In this document: piece after piece, positions 27,563 through 36,607 of the stretch | How positions within the stretch are numbered: position 1 is the first letter of the stretch | Layout: every line of letters starts with the position of its first letter | NCBI GenBank assembly: GCA_965200765.1 | Contig: OZ241380.1 | Span: forward strand, 310,001-374,000 | Direction: 5' to 3' | Source: G965200765 sp965200765 | GTDB lineage: Bacteria > Pseudomonadota > Gammaproteobacteria > Arenicellales > JAJDZL01 | Length of the DNA stretch: 64,000 nt | Notes under the pieces: model-generated | What the model saw: the letters and a program-made list of their open reading frames with translations, nothing else | The model's database searches: none | What the model was told of the DNA's origin: nothing | Position numbers and translations under genes: made by a program

Positions 27563-28339
27563 TCAAATAGCGACTATCCACAGAGCGATTGCTTCCATGG
27601 TTTCTGTCGCTGCGCTGGCATAATTTTTACTTGCTTCTGATTCACGACGAACAAGAATTCTTTGAAAGACATAAGCCAATGCTGCGCAGATCGCAATAAC
27701 AAAAATCACCCAGGTGCCGCCAATTGCAACGCAAAACAAGCACGATACGGCAATGACAAGAAATACATGAGATTGTTCAACATCAGCTATTTCATTCAGT
27801 CCGCCATACTCAACCGGCCTTGGGCCGGATGAAGATACAATAAGCCACATGGTTGTTGCCCGCGCCAAAATACATGCAATGATCACTGCACTTTCATAAC
27901 CCTGCTCGAAAGCTACGTTCAATGCGGAGAACTTGGCGAAGAAAATGATGAGAATTGAAGAAGTAATGAGAACTGACTTTGAAGGCAAACTGGCTTTGTT
28001 GATGCCAGCGCCAGCTGATTCTCTCGATGGTAACAAACTCGCCAGTGTGTCAGCGATCCCGTCAAAGTGCTTGGAGCCGGTAAGAATGAACCAGGCAACC
28101 AATACGACAAAGGCGGTCAGGCCGGCGTTCACTGCAAACAGTAGCATTTGTATGACAACCAGAATCCCCCCGACCGTGAATGCCACAGCCGTATGCCAGA
28201 GTAGTGACTTGCCCGCTTCTTCAGGAGTGATGTTTTCGGGCAGGTCAATGGGCAATCGGGTCAGGTTCGCAAGTGCATAGCGAAACTCACGCCATTTGTC
28301 GAGAAAATTCAGATTGTTGGGGATGCGAGGTTTCTTCAT
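27563..28339 (-). CDS. CobS-like membrane protein (divergent adenosylcobinamide-GDP ribazoletransferase homologue)
   Basis: 258 residues with six or so hydrophobic segments and clear CobS resemblance: YALANLTRLPI at the N-terminus, FILTGSKHFDGIADTLASLL at the place of the CobS HLDGLADTCDG motif, IIFFAKFSALNV, and ILARATTMWLI. CobS joins alpha-ribazole to adenosylcobinamide-GDP in the last steps of B12 synthesis. Two conserved features are changed: the second acidic residue of the first motif (CDG becomes LAS), and the C-terminal GGQTGD is replaced by SKNYASAATE. No other cob genes are in the window. It lies 32 bp downstream of tRNA-Ser(GGA) on the same strand, and faces tRNA-Ser(CGA). Confidence 0.68.
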   Translation of the reverse strand: MKKPRIPNNLNFLDKWREFRYALANLTRLPIDLPENITPEEAGKSLLWHTAVAFTVGGILVVIQMLLFAVNAGLTAFVVLVAWFILTGSKHFDGIADTLASLLPSRESAGAGINKASLPSKSVLITSSILIIFFAKFSALNVAFEQGYESAVIIACILARATTMWLIVSSSGPRPVEYGGLNEIADVEQSHVFLVIAVSCLFCVAIGGTWVIFVIAICAALAYVFQRILVRRESEASKNYASAATETMEAIALWIVAI

Positions 28340-28371
28340 TGTTAGCGGTGGCAGAGCAAAAGGATATTCTA

Positions 28372-28462
28372 TGGCGGAGAGGGAGGGATTTGAACCCTCG
28401 GTACGCTATTCACGCACACACGCTTTCCAGGCGTGCACCTTCAGCCACTCGGTCACCTCTCC
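28372..28462 (-). tRNA. tRNA-Ser (anticodon GGA)
   Basis: Minus-strand, 91-nt class II tRNA. The acceptor GGAGAGG pairs with CCTCTCC and the 3' CCA is encoded. The anticodon arm CACGC-CTGGAAA-GCGTG has GGA in the loop, reading UCC and UCU. A long variable arm and the T-arm GAGGGTTCAAATCCCTC are visible. It shares its acceptor stem with the other tRNA-Ser 900 bp away in opposite orientation. Confidence 0.96.
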
Positions 28463-28896
28463 ATGAATCGTGTCAGACGAATGTTATACAACACTCTATT
28501 GTAACCATTTTCTGTATCGTTTCACACAGATGTTGCGACAAGTCGAACACTTTGTTCAGTGTATTCATACGAAGGATGCAGAATCTGGTCCAAGTTTGTA
28601 AATTCTGTACTTGACAGCACTATCTCGTAGTTTACTGCATATAATGAATACCTCAATGGTGGCAGAAGAACCGGAAAAGGGAGGTTCGGATTGCCCTATA
28701 GTGTTCAATACGCTGTGTTCGCAGTTTCAAGATATTCCCTCTGAAGACATGAACATTGAACTCGGTGTCGGTAGCGATCTTTAACTCTGAGTACCTGGCT
28801 ACAAAAAATGCTTATAATGGACATGCTGGGATCTTCGATATTTATGGTCCAAAATCCTGAAGCATCTTATTTTGAAAAACATCTTGTAGTATAGAA
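28463..28896. other. 434-bp gap, mostly without supported genes
   Basis: A 46-codon frame at 28644-28784 (starting MNTSMVAEEPEKGG) has protein-like composition but no Shine-Dalgarno and cannot be assigned. Three TATAAT-like boxes occur (28640, 28813 and a weaker one near 28890). A perfect TTGACA at 28611 is 23 bp from the first, too far for a normal sigma70 promoter. Confidence 0.3.
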
Positions 28897-29619
28897 ATGA
28901 CTAATTCAGCTGAAATTCAAGGAATAGAAAATCGCTTAATTAAGCTTGAAAGTGAGGTTTCCAATACCAGGGACAACCTCAAAGGTGAGATTTCGAATAC
29001 GAGAGACAACCTCAAAGGTGAGATTTCGAATACGAGAGACAGCCTTGAAAAGGAGATTTCAAATACGAGGGACAGTCTTGAAAAGGAGATTTCAAATACG
29101 AGGAACAGCCTTGAAAGTGAGATTTCCAGTATCAGAGAGTATATAAAATCTCAAATGGATTGGATTCGGCCCGCCATATACGGTATTTTTGGCATAATTA
29201 TTGTATTGGTGATTGGAGTTGCTGGGTTCATTTATGACATAAAGCAGGAAATAGGCGATATGAAACAAGTATTAGGCGGTATGAAACAAAGTTTGCAATT
29301 GATTGAATTGACAAGCGAGCTAGCTAGTGAATTGAGTGGCGATAAGGAATTTGCATTTGCTTCTGAGAACAGAAAAATGCTCCTCATTGATTCAGTCAGC
29401 CTTGAAAACTCCAATTATCAGGAATTTTTTCCAGTCGTGATACACTCCTCAAAAAGCGAAGACAAGCCTGATTCTACACTGCCGGTCAAATCCGAAGTGT
29501 TTCCGCCAGATTTCGGCGCAAATGATTCTGATTTTCCTCGCGATGATGCGAATGCTGTGCCATTGCCGCACAGTATAGCGTTCAATCAGTTTCCCTCATT
29601 TGCTTTCAGACATTTCTGA
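28897..29619 (+). CDS. Coiled-coil membrane protein with hendecad repeats
   Basis: 240 residues of unknown function. Residues 20-85 are built from five near-identical 11-residue units (consensus EISNTRDSLEK), which predict a long right-handed or straight coiled coil. A single transmembrane helix follows (AIYGIFGIIIVLVIGVAGFI, about 97-116), then a short amphipathic stretch (IGDMKQVLGGMKQSL) and a low-complexity Ser/Asp/Pro-rich tail ending FPSFAFRHF. This layout resembles small bacterial coiled-coil membrane proteins of unknown role. The tail composition differs from the rest and could reflect a later rearrangement. Confidence 0.6.
   Translation: MTNSAEIQGIENRLIKLESEVSNTRDNLKGEISNTRDNLKGEISNTRDSLEKEISNTRDSLEKEISNTRNSLESEISSIREYIKSQMDWIRPAIYGIFGIIIVLVIGVAGFIYDIKQEIGDMKQVLGGMKQSLQLIELTSELASELSGDKEFAFASENRKMLLIDSVSLENSNYQEFFPVVIHSSKSEDKPDSTLPVKSEVFPPDFGANDSDFPRDDANAVPLPHSIAFNQFPSFAFRHF
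28954..29151 (+). repeat. 33-bp in-frame tandem repeats
   Basis: Five copies of a 33-bp unit start at 28954, 28987, 29020, 29053 and 29086, plus a degenerate sixth at 29119. Units 1-2 and units 3-5 form two subfamilies (AACCTCAAAGGT versus AGCCTTGAAAAG endings), which suggests recent local duplication. Each unit encodes 11 residues of the coiled coil. Confidence 0.9.
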
Positions 29620-29743
29620 CCCAATACGCCGTCACAACACCGCCGCAACTCGAATGGATTCCTGCGCCGGGTAATCTCGGGTACTGATTAGCCGTCAGAT
29701 CTCTTATTTGCGATAATTCGCAGGGGAACTGAGTCTAAATCAG

Positions 29744-29917
29744 ATGCCAAAGGCCAAGTGCTTCTACCGCGGAGAACTCAATGCCCACTCCGTCAACGTG
29801 GCACAGAAGCACTAAGAGTACTACTACAATCGAATCAGGTCGTATGAGTCGCTGAACAACATTGAGTCAAACGAATTACTATTCATGTTTTGGGCACTTG
29901 AGTCTACAATTGTATAG
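29744..29917 (+). pseudogene. Remnant of an IS3-type transposase (OrfB C-terminus)
   Basis: One frame reads MPKAKCFYRGELNAHS, then VNVAQKH, a TAA at 29813-29815, then EYYYNRIRSYESLNN and a stop at 29915-29917. The order LKAECxYR ... YIxxYNxxRxHSxLNxxSPxEF is the C-terminal end of the IS3-family integrase (the part after the last acidic DDE residue). The internal stop and missing N-terminal part mark it as a decayed fragment. No terminal inverted repeats were found. The rest of the 396-bp gap (29620-30015) holds nothing I can support. Confidence 0.45.
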
Positions 29918-30015
29918 ATAGTTAACACAGAATGCTGATTGTGTAACTTGCAAATTGTTTTCAAAAAAACTACAATTGGAGTCGAGTCAGTTGGCAACAT
30001 TGAGAGAAATGAAAT

Positions 30016-30723
30016 ATGAAAAGACCTATTGTTGTATTGTTCGTTTGCACAGTTTTCATGCTTGGTGCACACGGAATCAAAGCCGTTGGAGCCGATAGTG
30101 AGGAACTGACTATACAACTTGCAAAAGCTTCTCGGGACCAAGCAAAAACTCAATACAATCTTGGGTTGATGTACGATTTCGGTTTAGTAGTTGCCGAAGA
30201 CAATCGCAAAGCCGTGATGTGGTACACGCTGGCGGCCGAGCAAAATATTGTTTTGGCGCAATTCAATCTGGGGCTGATGTACTATTACGGAGAAGGAATT
30301 ACCGAGGACAAACAGGAAGCTGCGAAGTGGTGGCGGCGGGCAGCCGGGCAGGGACACTCAACCGCTCAATACAATCTTGGTTGGGTGTATGACAAAGGTT
30401 CAGGAGTACCCAAAGATTACTACTTAGCCAGGAAGTGGTACAGCCTGGCCGCCGAACAGGGGAATGTAGATGCTCAATACAATCTTGGCTGGATGTACAG
30501 GAGCGGTAGAGGAGTTGACAAGGACAACAGTGAAGCTGCGAAATGGTGGCTACTGGCGGCCGAACAAGGTAATGCGCATGCTCAGTACAATATGGGGTTG
30601 ATGTACTATGACGGGGCCGGGGTTCCTGAGGACCGTCGCGAAGCCTTCGAATGGTGGCGGCGGGCGGCCCAACAGGATCATAGAAATGCTGAAATCGCGT
30701 TGCAGGTATTCGGTGAGGATTGA
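30016..30723 (+). CDS. Secreted Sel1-repeat protein
   Basis: 235 residues: a signal peptide (MKRPIVVLFVCTVFMLGAHG; cleavage near residue 25) and then about five 36-residue Sel1/TPR-like repeats with the pattern AQYNLGLMYxxGxGVxxDxxxAxKWWxxAAEQG. Such solenoids are protein-interaction scaffolds, here in the periplasm or exported. The adjacent repeats are close to one another in sequence (AQFNLGLMYYYGEGI, AQYNLGWVYDKGSGV, AQYNLGWMYRSGRGV, AQYNMGLMYYDGAGV). No partner gene is adjacent, so the role is unknown. Confidence 0.82.
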   Translation: MKRPIVVLFVCTVFMLGAHGIKAVGADSEELTIQLAKASRDQAKTQYNLGLMYDFGLVVAEDNRKAVMWYTLAAEQNIVLAQFNLGLMYYYGEGITEDKQEAAKWWRRAAGQGHSTAQYNLGWVYDKGSGVPKDYYLARKWYSLAAEQGNVDAQYNLGWMYRSGRGVDKDNSEAAKWWLLAAEQGNAHAQYNMGLMYYDGAGVPEDRREAFEWWRRAAQQDHRNAEIALQVFGED

Positions 30724-31266
30724 AGTCTTGCCATCTTTATATCTGAAGGTTCCGAAATTTGGACCTGTATTGAGATGACTTCGATAAACAATTCAATCGA
30801 TATTATCTGTCAGAAAGTCAGTTTCTAGGTGAATTCGCCGTATCCTTGTGTACATTAACGGGCTGGCTTTTTGAAATACCAACGGCTTTTCATCTTAACG
30901 CCTTATGCGTCGAATCAGCAAGACTCACCTGAACCGTTGCAGACTTCAACAAGAGAACCACCAATTTTGAAATGCAGTCAACAGTTTGTGTGCTTTTAAG
31001 CGTGTTTGAAAGCGGCTTGAATTGCAAGTCCAATCTGTGCTCTTATTCTCTGTCGCGACTGAACAGGGACACATAGAAATTGGTAATTTCATCAGTACAT
31101 GCAGTTATAATCTGACTGCAACACGCATGCAATCGCGGACTCAACTCATTGCCGAATTCGCTTGATTTTCGCTTTTTTGTTGTATGAGTGCGGTGAGTGA
31201 TTCATGCCGTTCGGGAATTGAGCGAATCAACCAGCAAATCTGAACAGGTAACAAAACGCGTTCCTT
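30724..31266. other. 543-bp gap before leuS
   Basis: No coding frame that I can support on the plus strand; the minus-strand frame at 31141-31776 is largely a shadow of leuS. TATAAT at 31106-31111 may be the -10 box of leuS, with a predicted leader of about 150 nt; its -35 is not clear. The long gap and lack of genes mark the end of the accessory stretch. Confidence 0.4.
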
Positions 31267-33762
31267 ATGACTATTCAATACGACCCTGCTGCCGTAGAAA
31301 TCGCTGCGCAGGAGTACTGGCAAAACCATGAAAGCTTCAAGGTAGTAGAAGACCCGGAAAAGGAAAAGTTCTACTGTTTGTCCATGTTTCCGTACCCGTC
31401 CGGTGCGTTGCACATGGGGCATGTGCGAAACTATTCCATTGGCGATGCAATGAGTCGCCATCAGCGCATGCTGGGCAAGAATGTGCTGCAGCCGATGGGA
31501 TGGGATGCGTTCGGGTTGCCGGCAGAAAACGCTGCAATCAAAAACCAGGTGCCGCCGGCCAAGTGGACCTACCAGAACATTGAATACATGAAAAAGCAGC
31601 TCATGCGTTTGGGATTTGCTTACGACTGGTCGCGCGAATTGGCGACCTGCCGCCCCGAATACTACAAATGGGAGCAATGGTTCTTCACGCGACTGATTCA
31701 AAATGGCATGGCATACAGAAAAAAAGCAGTCGTCAATTGGGATCCGGTAGAGCAGACTGTACTGGCCAACGAGCAAGTTGACTCGGAAGGCCGCGGCTGG
31801 CGTTCAGGCGTATTGGTGGAGCGCCGGGAAATTCCTCAGTGGTTTATTCGGATTACTGCATATGCAGAAGAATTGCTGAACGAACTTGACAAATTGCCGG
31901 GTTGGCCAGAATCTGTGAAAACCATGCAGCGAAACTGGATTGGCCGATCAGAAGGTGTAAATTTCAATCTTGAAGTTGAAGGCGAGCATCCGCCGCTCCG
32001 CGTCTATACGACACGGCCCGATACCGTTATGGGTATTACATACGCCGCAGTTGCCGCCGAATATCCGCTGGCCCAGCACTTCGCGGAGCAGGACCAAGAA
32101 ATTGCCCAATTTGTCGAGGAGTGTCGCCGAACAAATACTTCAGAAGCGGCGCTGGAAACCATGGAAAAGAAGGGATTGCTGTTGCCTGTTTCGGCAATTC
32201 ACCCGGTATCCGGTGACAAGATTCCGATTTATGTGGCAAATTTCGTGTTGATCGCGTATGGAACAGGTGCCATCATGGCGGTTCCTGGACATGACCAGCG
32301 TGACTGGGAATTTGCCCGGAAGTATGGTATCGAGATCAAAAAGGTTGTGCGCCCTGCGGCTAGCGACACTGACTTGAGCAAAGGGGCATACGTTGACAAG
32401 GAAAATACGATTTCCTGCAATTCCGGGCAGTTTGATGGTCTGGACTTCAATGCGTGTTTTGAAGCCACGGCGCAGTATTTGACGAAGCATGCAAATGGCG
32501 AACTGACAGTTAACTACCGACTGCGCGATTGGGGTGTATCTCGCCAGCGATACTGGGGATGTCCAGTACCGGTAGTATTTGATTCAGACGGGGAGATTCA
32601 TCCGGTTCCGGATGAGTTGTTGCCAGTCGTGTTGCCCGAAGACAAGGAGTTTCAGGGAGTCAAGTCGCCAATACGAAACGACCCCGATTTTCTCAATACT
32701 GTCGTGCCCGGTACGAATAACAGTGGAACACGTGAAACTGATACTTTCGACACTTTTGTTGAATCATCCTGGTATTTCGCGCGATTTTGCTGTCCCGGCG
32801 CAGATGGCAAGGTGGATGAGCGGGCAAATTACTGGCTTCCGGTAGATCACTATATCGGCGGCATTGAACACGCGGTTTTGCATTTGCTGTATGCGCGGTT
32901 GTATCACAAATTGATGCGCGATATGGGGCTGGTCGACTCTGATGAACCATTCACCAATCTTCTGACGCAAGGCATGGTATTGAAGGATGGCTCCAAAATG
33001 TCGAAGTCCGTCGGAAATGTGGTTGACCCGCAGGAAATGATCGATCAGTACGGCGCGGATACAGTGCGACTGTTCATTTTGTTTGCCGCTCCGCCGCGCA
33101 ATACGTTGGACTGGAATGACGAAGCTGTTGCAGGTGCGCATCGTTATTTGCAACGCCTCTGGAACTTGGTGAGTGAATATTGCGAAAAAGTAGCTGATTG
33201 CTTTGGTGAACGTCCCGCTCTTCAAATGGATTCTTTTGACTGGGTACAGGCAGTTGATGACTCGAATGTGCTTGATTTTCGATATCAGGTGCACGCAGTT
33301 CTTGACCGCGTATCCAAGGATTTTGATCGCCATAACTACAATACGGCGATCGCAGCCTGCATGGAACTGACCAATGCCATCAGCAAGGAAGCTCCTGCGC
33401 TGGTTGAAACTGAATCAGGACGATTGGCCGTTGCTGAAGCCATTTTGATATTGGTTCGTGCGCTTGCACCCATTGTTCCGCATATTTGTCATGAGCTTTG
33501 GCTACAGATGAATTTGCCGGGTGCAGTGATTGATACAAACTGGCCAGTCTTGGATACAGCAGCATTGGTACGAGATGCCATCGTCTTGCCGGTACAGGTC
33601 AATGGAAAACTCAGGAGTCAAATTCGGGTCGGAATCAATGCGACCCAGGAGGAAGTCACTGCGGTTGCCTTGCAGGATCAAAATGTTCATCGACATGTCC
33701 AGAACAAGCCCGTAAAGAGAGTTGTTTTTGTTCCAGGCAAACTTGTCAATATTGTCGTTTAG
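31267..33762 (+). CDS. leuS: Leucyl-tRNA synthetase
   Basis: Class I synthetase charging tRNA-Leu. 831 residues. The HIGH motif appears as HMGH in PYPSGALHMGHVRNY (about residues 42-56) and the KMSKS loop in DGSKMSKSVGNVVDP (about 573-587). The CP1 editing domain contains the TRPDTVMGITY threonine-rich editing signature and PGHDQRDWEFA. It heads an operon-like run with lptE and holA, the gammaproteobacterial arrangement. Confidence 0.98.
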   Translation: MTIQYDPAAVEIAAQEYWQNHESFKVVEDPEKEKFYCLSMFPYPSGALHMGHVRNYSIGDAMSRHQRMLGKNVLQPMGWDAFGLPAENAAIKNQVPPAKWTYQNIEYMKKQLMRLGFAYDWSRELATCRPEYYKWEQWFFTRLIQNGMAYRKKAVVNWDPVEQTVLANEQVDSEGRGWRSGVLVERREIPQWFIRITAYAEELLNELDKLPGWPESVKTMQRNWIGRSEGVNFNLEVEGEHPPLRVYTTRPDTVMGITYAAVAAEYPLAQHFAEQDQEIAQFVEECRRTNTSEAALETMEKKGLLLPVSAIHPVSGDKIPIYVANFVLIAYGTGAIMAVPGHDQRDWEFARKYGIEIKKVVRPAASDTDLSKGAYVDKENTISCNSGQFDGLDFNACFEATAQYLTKHANGELTVNYRLRDWGVSRQRYWGCPVPVVFDSDGEIHPVPDELLPVVLPEDKEFQGVKSPIRNDPDFLNTVVPGTNNSGTRETDTFDTFVESSWYFARFCCPGADGKVDERANYWLPVDHYIGGIEHAVLHLLYARLYHKLMRDMGLVDSDEPFTNLLTQGMVLKDGSKMSKSVGNVVDPQEMIDQYGADTVRLFILFAAPPRNTLDWNDEAVAGAHRYLQRLWNLVSEYCEKVADCFGERPALQMDSFDWVQAVDDSNVLDFRYQVHAVLDRVSKDFDRHNYNTAIAACMELTNAISKEAPALVETESGRLAVAEAILILVRALAPIVPHICHELWLQMNLPGAVIDTNWPVLDTAALVRDAIVLPVQVNGKLRSQIRVGINATQEEVTAVALQDQNVHRHVQNKPVKRVVFVPGKLVNIVV

Positions 33763-34276
33763 AAAAATTGTCCGAAGTGCCGTTGGCTGTTTGGTAGTTG
33801 CAACTTTTGCAGTGGTTGCATCATGCGGATTTCAACTTCGTGCCCCGATTGACAGGAGTTTTGTCTATGATATTCATGTTCGGGTCGACAGTCCGGTAGC
33901 AGAGTTGCAATTTGCATTGACCGAGCAGTTGTCAAAAGTTGGTTTCACAGTCATTGACAGCGGTGAGGATTACTTGTTGCTTATTCAGGACGAGACTGTT
34001 GAACTTGACGAATTGACCCCGGATGATGAAAATACAATTTCTTCCAAGATTCTTGTCTATCGGGTAAGATACTTGGTTATGCAAAGGGATGGTTCGCCAC
34101 TGTTATCCGCTGCTGAGTTTCGCAGTCAATCCAGGATCAGAAAGTCACCAAGCACAGCTTTGGTTGACCAGGCAGCGACCGAAGCCGCGACCAGGAAATT
34201 CAGGACCGTGGCCGTTCGTGAAATTGCTCAACGGCTGATTCGCACACTGTCTGACCAGTCAGTATCCATCAATTAG
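33752..34276 (+). CDS. lptE: LPS-assembly lipoprotein LptE
   Basis: Outer-membrane lipoprotein that plugs the LptD barrel for lipopolysaccharide insertion. A signal peptide ends with the lipobox VVASC (Cys25 from the chosen start) followed by GFQLR, as in the family. The remaining 150 residues show the two-layer sandwich pattern with YRVRYLVM and EFRSQSRI. The longest frame opens at a TTG at 33722; the TTG at 33752, overlapping the leuS stop by 11 bp, gives a normal signal peptide and is preferred with moderate certainty. Confidence 0.85.
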   Translation: MSFRKIVRSAVGCLVVATFAVVASCGFQLRAPIDRSFVYDIHVRVDSPVAELQFALTEQLSKVGFTVIDSGEDYLLLIQDETVELDELTPDDENTISSKILVYRVRYLVMQRDGSPLLSAAEFRSQSRIRKSPSTALVDQAATEAATRKFRTVAVREIAQRLIRTLSDQSVSIN

Positions 34277-34298
34277 AAATCGAAAAGAGTTTGCACCA

Positions 34299-35336
34299 GT
34301 GAATATAAGTTGGCATGAATTGTCAGAACGACTCAAGAAGCAAATCGATAGCAGGTATTTGATCTACGGCAAGGAGCCCTTCCTGGTTCAGCGATGCGCC
34401 GACGCAATTCGGGCGGCGGCCAAACAACAAGGATATTTGTTGCGAATTCCTTTGATTGCAGAATACGACTTCGACTGGGGTATGTTGACGGAGCATACTG
34501 CATCGATGGGGTTGTTCGGCGAAAAGAAGATTGTAGAAGTCAGATTGCCGACCGGGCGAGCGGGGGTCAAAGGCGCGGACGCACTCATGGAGTGCTTGCA
34601 AACTCAGGACCAAGGCACCATTGTTACTGTAGTGATTGACAATCCGGATGCTGATGTGAAAAGTCCGAAATGGATCGCACAATGGCGCAAATCCGCAGTG
34701 ACTGTCAATAATGCCTTGCTTTATCCAAACCAGTTTCTCGACTGGATTCGCAAATCGCTGGATTCACGAAATATTCAGTGTGAACAAGGGGTGTATCGGC
34801 GACTTGCTTACTATTTTGAAGGGAATATGACAGCTGCTGCCAATGAAATCGGCAAAATTTCCATGGGCAATGATGGTAGCCTGCTAACTGTCGCTGACGT
34901 TGAGCGAATTGTTGTGGATCAAGGACGGTTCAATGTGTTCGCTTTGGTGGATGCCTGCTCGGCAGGGCGCGCCGACCGAGCGTTGCGACTGTTGAAGTCA
35001 TTGCACAACGAAGGAGTGGAACCGGTGCTGGTGCTGTGGGCTTTGACCCGGGAGGTTCGGACGCTTTACAAATGTGCAGTTCTCGCACAGAAAGAAGGCA
35101 GATTGTCAAAGAACATATTTGATAAACTGAATATATGGAGATCAAGGCAGGATTTGGTTTCAGGCGCGGTTCGGCGATTGCAGTTGCGCGGGTGCGCGCA
35201 GATATTGCACCGCGTGGCGCAAGCCGACAGAATCATGAAAGGTCGGGAACCGGACGTAGCTGTCGGAACAATCTGGGAAGAATTTGAAAAAATTGCACTG
35301 ATGATGTGCTCCATTCGACCATTGACAGACAAATGA
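34299..35336 (+). CDS. holA: DNA polymerase III subunit delta
   Basis: Clamp-loader subunit that opens the beta clamp. 345 residues: an AAA+-like fold without a functional Walker A, with YLIYGKEPFLVQRC near the N-terminus (the clamp-binding face is in this first part) and the C-terminal collar domain. It starts at GTG 34299, 22 bp after lptE. The stop overlaps the proA ATG by 4 bp (ATGA), coupling the two genes. Confidence 0.93.
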   Translation: MNISWHELSERLKKQIDSRYLIYGKEPFLVQRCADAIRAAAKQQGYLLRIPLIAEYDFDWGMLTEHTASMGLFGEKKIVEVRLPTGRAGVKGADALMECLQTQDQGTIVTVVIDNPDADVKSPKWIAQWRKSAVTVNNALLYPNQFLDWIRKSLDSRNIQCEQGVYRRLAYYFEGNMTAAANEIGKISMGNDGSLLTVADVERIVVDQGRFNVFALVDACSAGRADRALRLLKSLHNEGVEPVLVLWALTREVRTLYKCAVLAQKEGRLSKNIFDKLNIWRSRQDLVSGAVRRLQLRGCAQILHRVAQADRIMKGREPDVAVGTIWEEFEKIALMMCSIRPLTDK

Positions 35337-36589
35337 ACATGCAGCAATACATGACAGATATTGCGCGGCAGGCCAGAGAGGCAAGCCGGTTGATTCGAAG
35401 TTCCAGCACCGATGCGCGCAATCAGGCATTGTTGCGGGCAGCGGATTCAATTCTGAATTCGGCAGAGTATTTACAACAGCAGAATCGGCTTGATCTGGAA
35501 CAGGGTCAAAGCTGCGGACTGTCGGCGCCAATGCTAGACCGGCTGGAGCTGACCACGGCCCGAATCGAATCAATGGTGGAAGGACTGCGACAAATCTCGG
35601 CATTGTCGGACCCGGTGGGCGAAATTTCGGATGTATCCGTTCGTCCTTCCGGAATTGAAGTATCGAGAATGCGAATTCCGATCGGCGTTATCGGAATCAT
35701 TTATGAATCGCGTCCGAACGTAACCGCGGATGCAGGCGGGCTTTGCCTGAAATCGGGCAACGCAACGATCCTGAGAGGTGGTTCCGAAGCATTTCACTCG
35801 AATCAGGCCATTGCAAAGTGCCTTGCCGATGGACTTCAGCATGCCGGACTCCACCCGCATGCAATACAGTACATTGAAACAACGGACCGTTCGGCGGTGG
35901 ATGCAATGCTTGAGTTGGACGAATATATTGATGTCATCATCCCGCGTGGCGGCAAGGGTTTGATTGAACGAATTACCTCCCGGTCACGAATCCCTGTTAT
36001 CAAGCATTTGGACGGCAACTGCCATGTCTATGTGGATACCGAGGCCGATCATCGCAAAGCGATTGATATCATAATGAATTCCAAGACCCATCGTTATGGT
36101 GTATGCAATGCCGCTGAGACATTGTTACTAGCGAGAAATCGCGCCGAAGAAATTCTGTCGCAAGTTGCACCCACATTGAAAGACAAGGGAGTGGAGCTGC
36201 GCGGTTGTGAAACGAGTCTGAAGTTGCAACCGAATATGATTCAGGCCAGCGAAGAAGACTGGTACACAGAATATCTTGCACCGATACTTGCAGTTCGTGT
36301 TGTAGACGACCTGGAGCAGGCAGTGCAGCACATTGAAAAGTACGGATCTGCTCACACCGACAGTATTGTTACAGAAAACGCGGACAACGCGGAACGATTT
36401 GTCAAGGCAGTGGACTCCAGTTCTGTAATGGTCAATGCTTCAACCCGGTTTGCGGACGGATTTGAGTACGGGTTGGGTGCTGAAATTGGCATCAGCACCA
36501 ACAAGTTGCATGCCAGAGGTCCGGTTGGACTGGAAGGATTGACAACACAAAAATTTGTTGTGCGCGGAGACGGACATGTACGAACCTGA
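35333..36589 (+). CDS. proA: Gamma-glutamyl phosphate reductase
   Basis: NADPH-dependent reduction of glutamyl-5-phosphate to glutamate semialdehyde in proline synthesis. 418 residues from the ATG at 35333, the usual length. The catalytic cysteine is in KTHRYGVCNAAETLL; other signatures are IGVIGIIYESRPNVT, LKSGNATILRGGSEA, VIPRGGKGLI and STRFADGFEYGLGAEIGIST. Starting at ATGA over the holA stop is more economical than the 35306 start. proB is not in the window. Confidence 0.97.
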   Translation: MNMQQYMTDIARQAREASRLIRSSSTDARNQALLRAADSILNSAEYLQQQNRLDLEQGQSCGLSAPMLDRLELTTARIESMVEGLRQISALSDPVGEISDVSVRPSGIEVSRMRIPIGVIGIIYESRPNVTADAGGLCLKSGNATILRGGSEAFHSNQAIAKCLADGLQHAGLHPHAIQYIETTDRSAVDAMLELDEYIDVIIPRGGKGLIERITSRSRIPVIKHLDGNCHVYVDTEADHRKAIDIIMNSKTHRYGVCNAAETLLLARNRAEEILSQVAPTLKDKGVELRGCETSLKLQPNMIQASEEDWYTEYLAPILAVRVVDDLEQAVQHIEKYGSAHTDSIVTENADNAERFVKAVDSSSVMVNASTRFADGFEYGLGAEIGISTNKLHARGPVGLEGLTTQKFVVRGDGHVRT

Positions 36590-36607
36590 ACAATGGAGAG
36601 GACCAGC

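Noticed and set aside
28611..28645. Sigma70 promoter from TTGACA and TATAAT
   Set aside because: Both boxes are perfect, but the spacer is 23 bp, outside the working range of 15-20 bp.
31141..31776. Minus-strand frame of 211 codons over the start of leuS
   Set aside because: Mostly antisense to leuS; no family resemblance.
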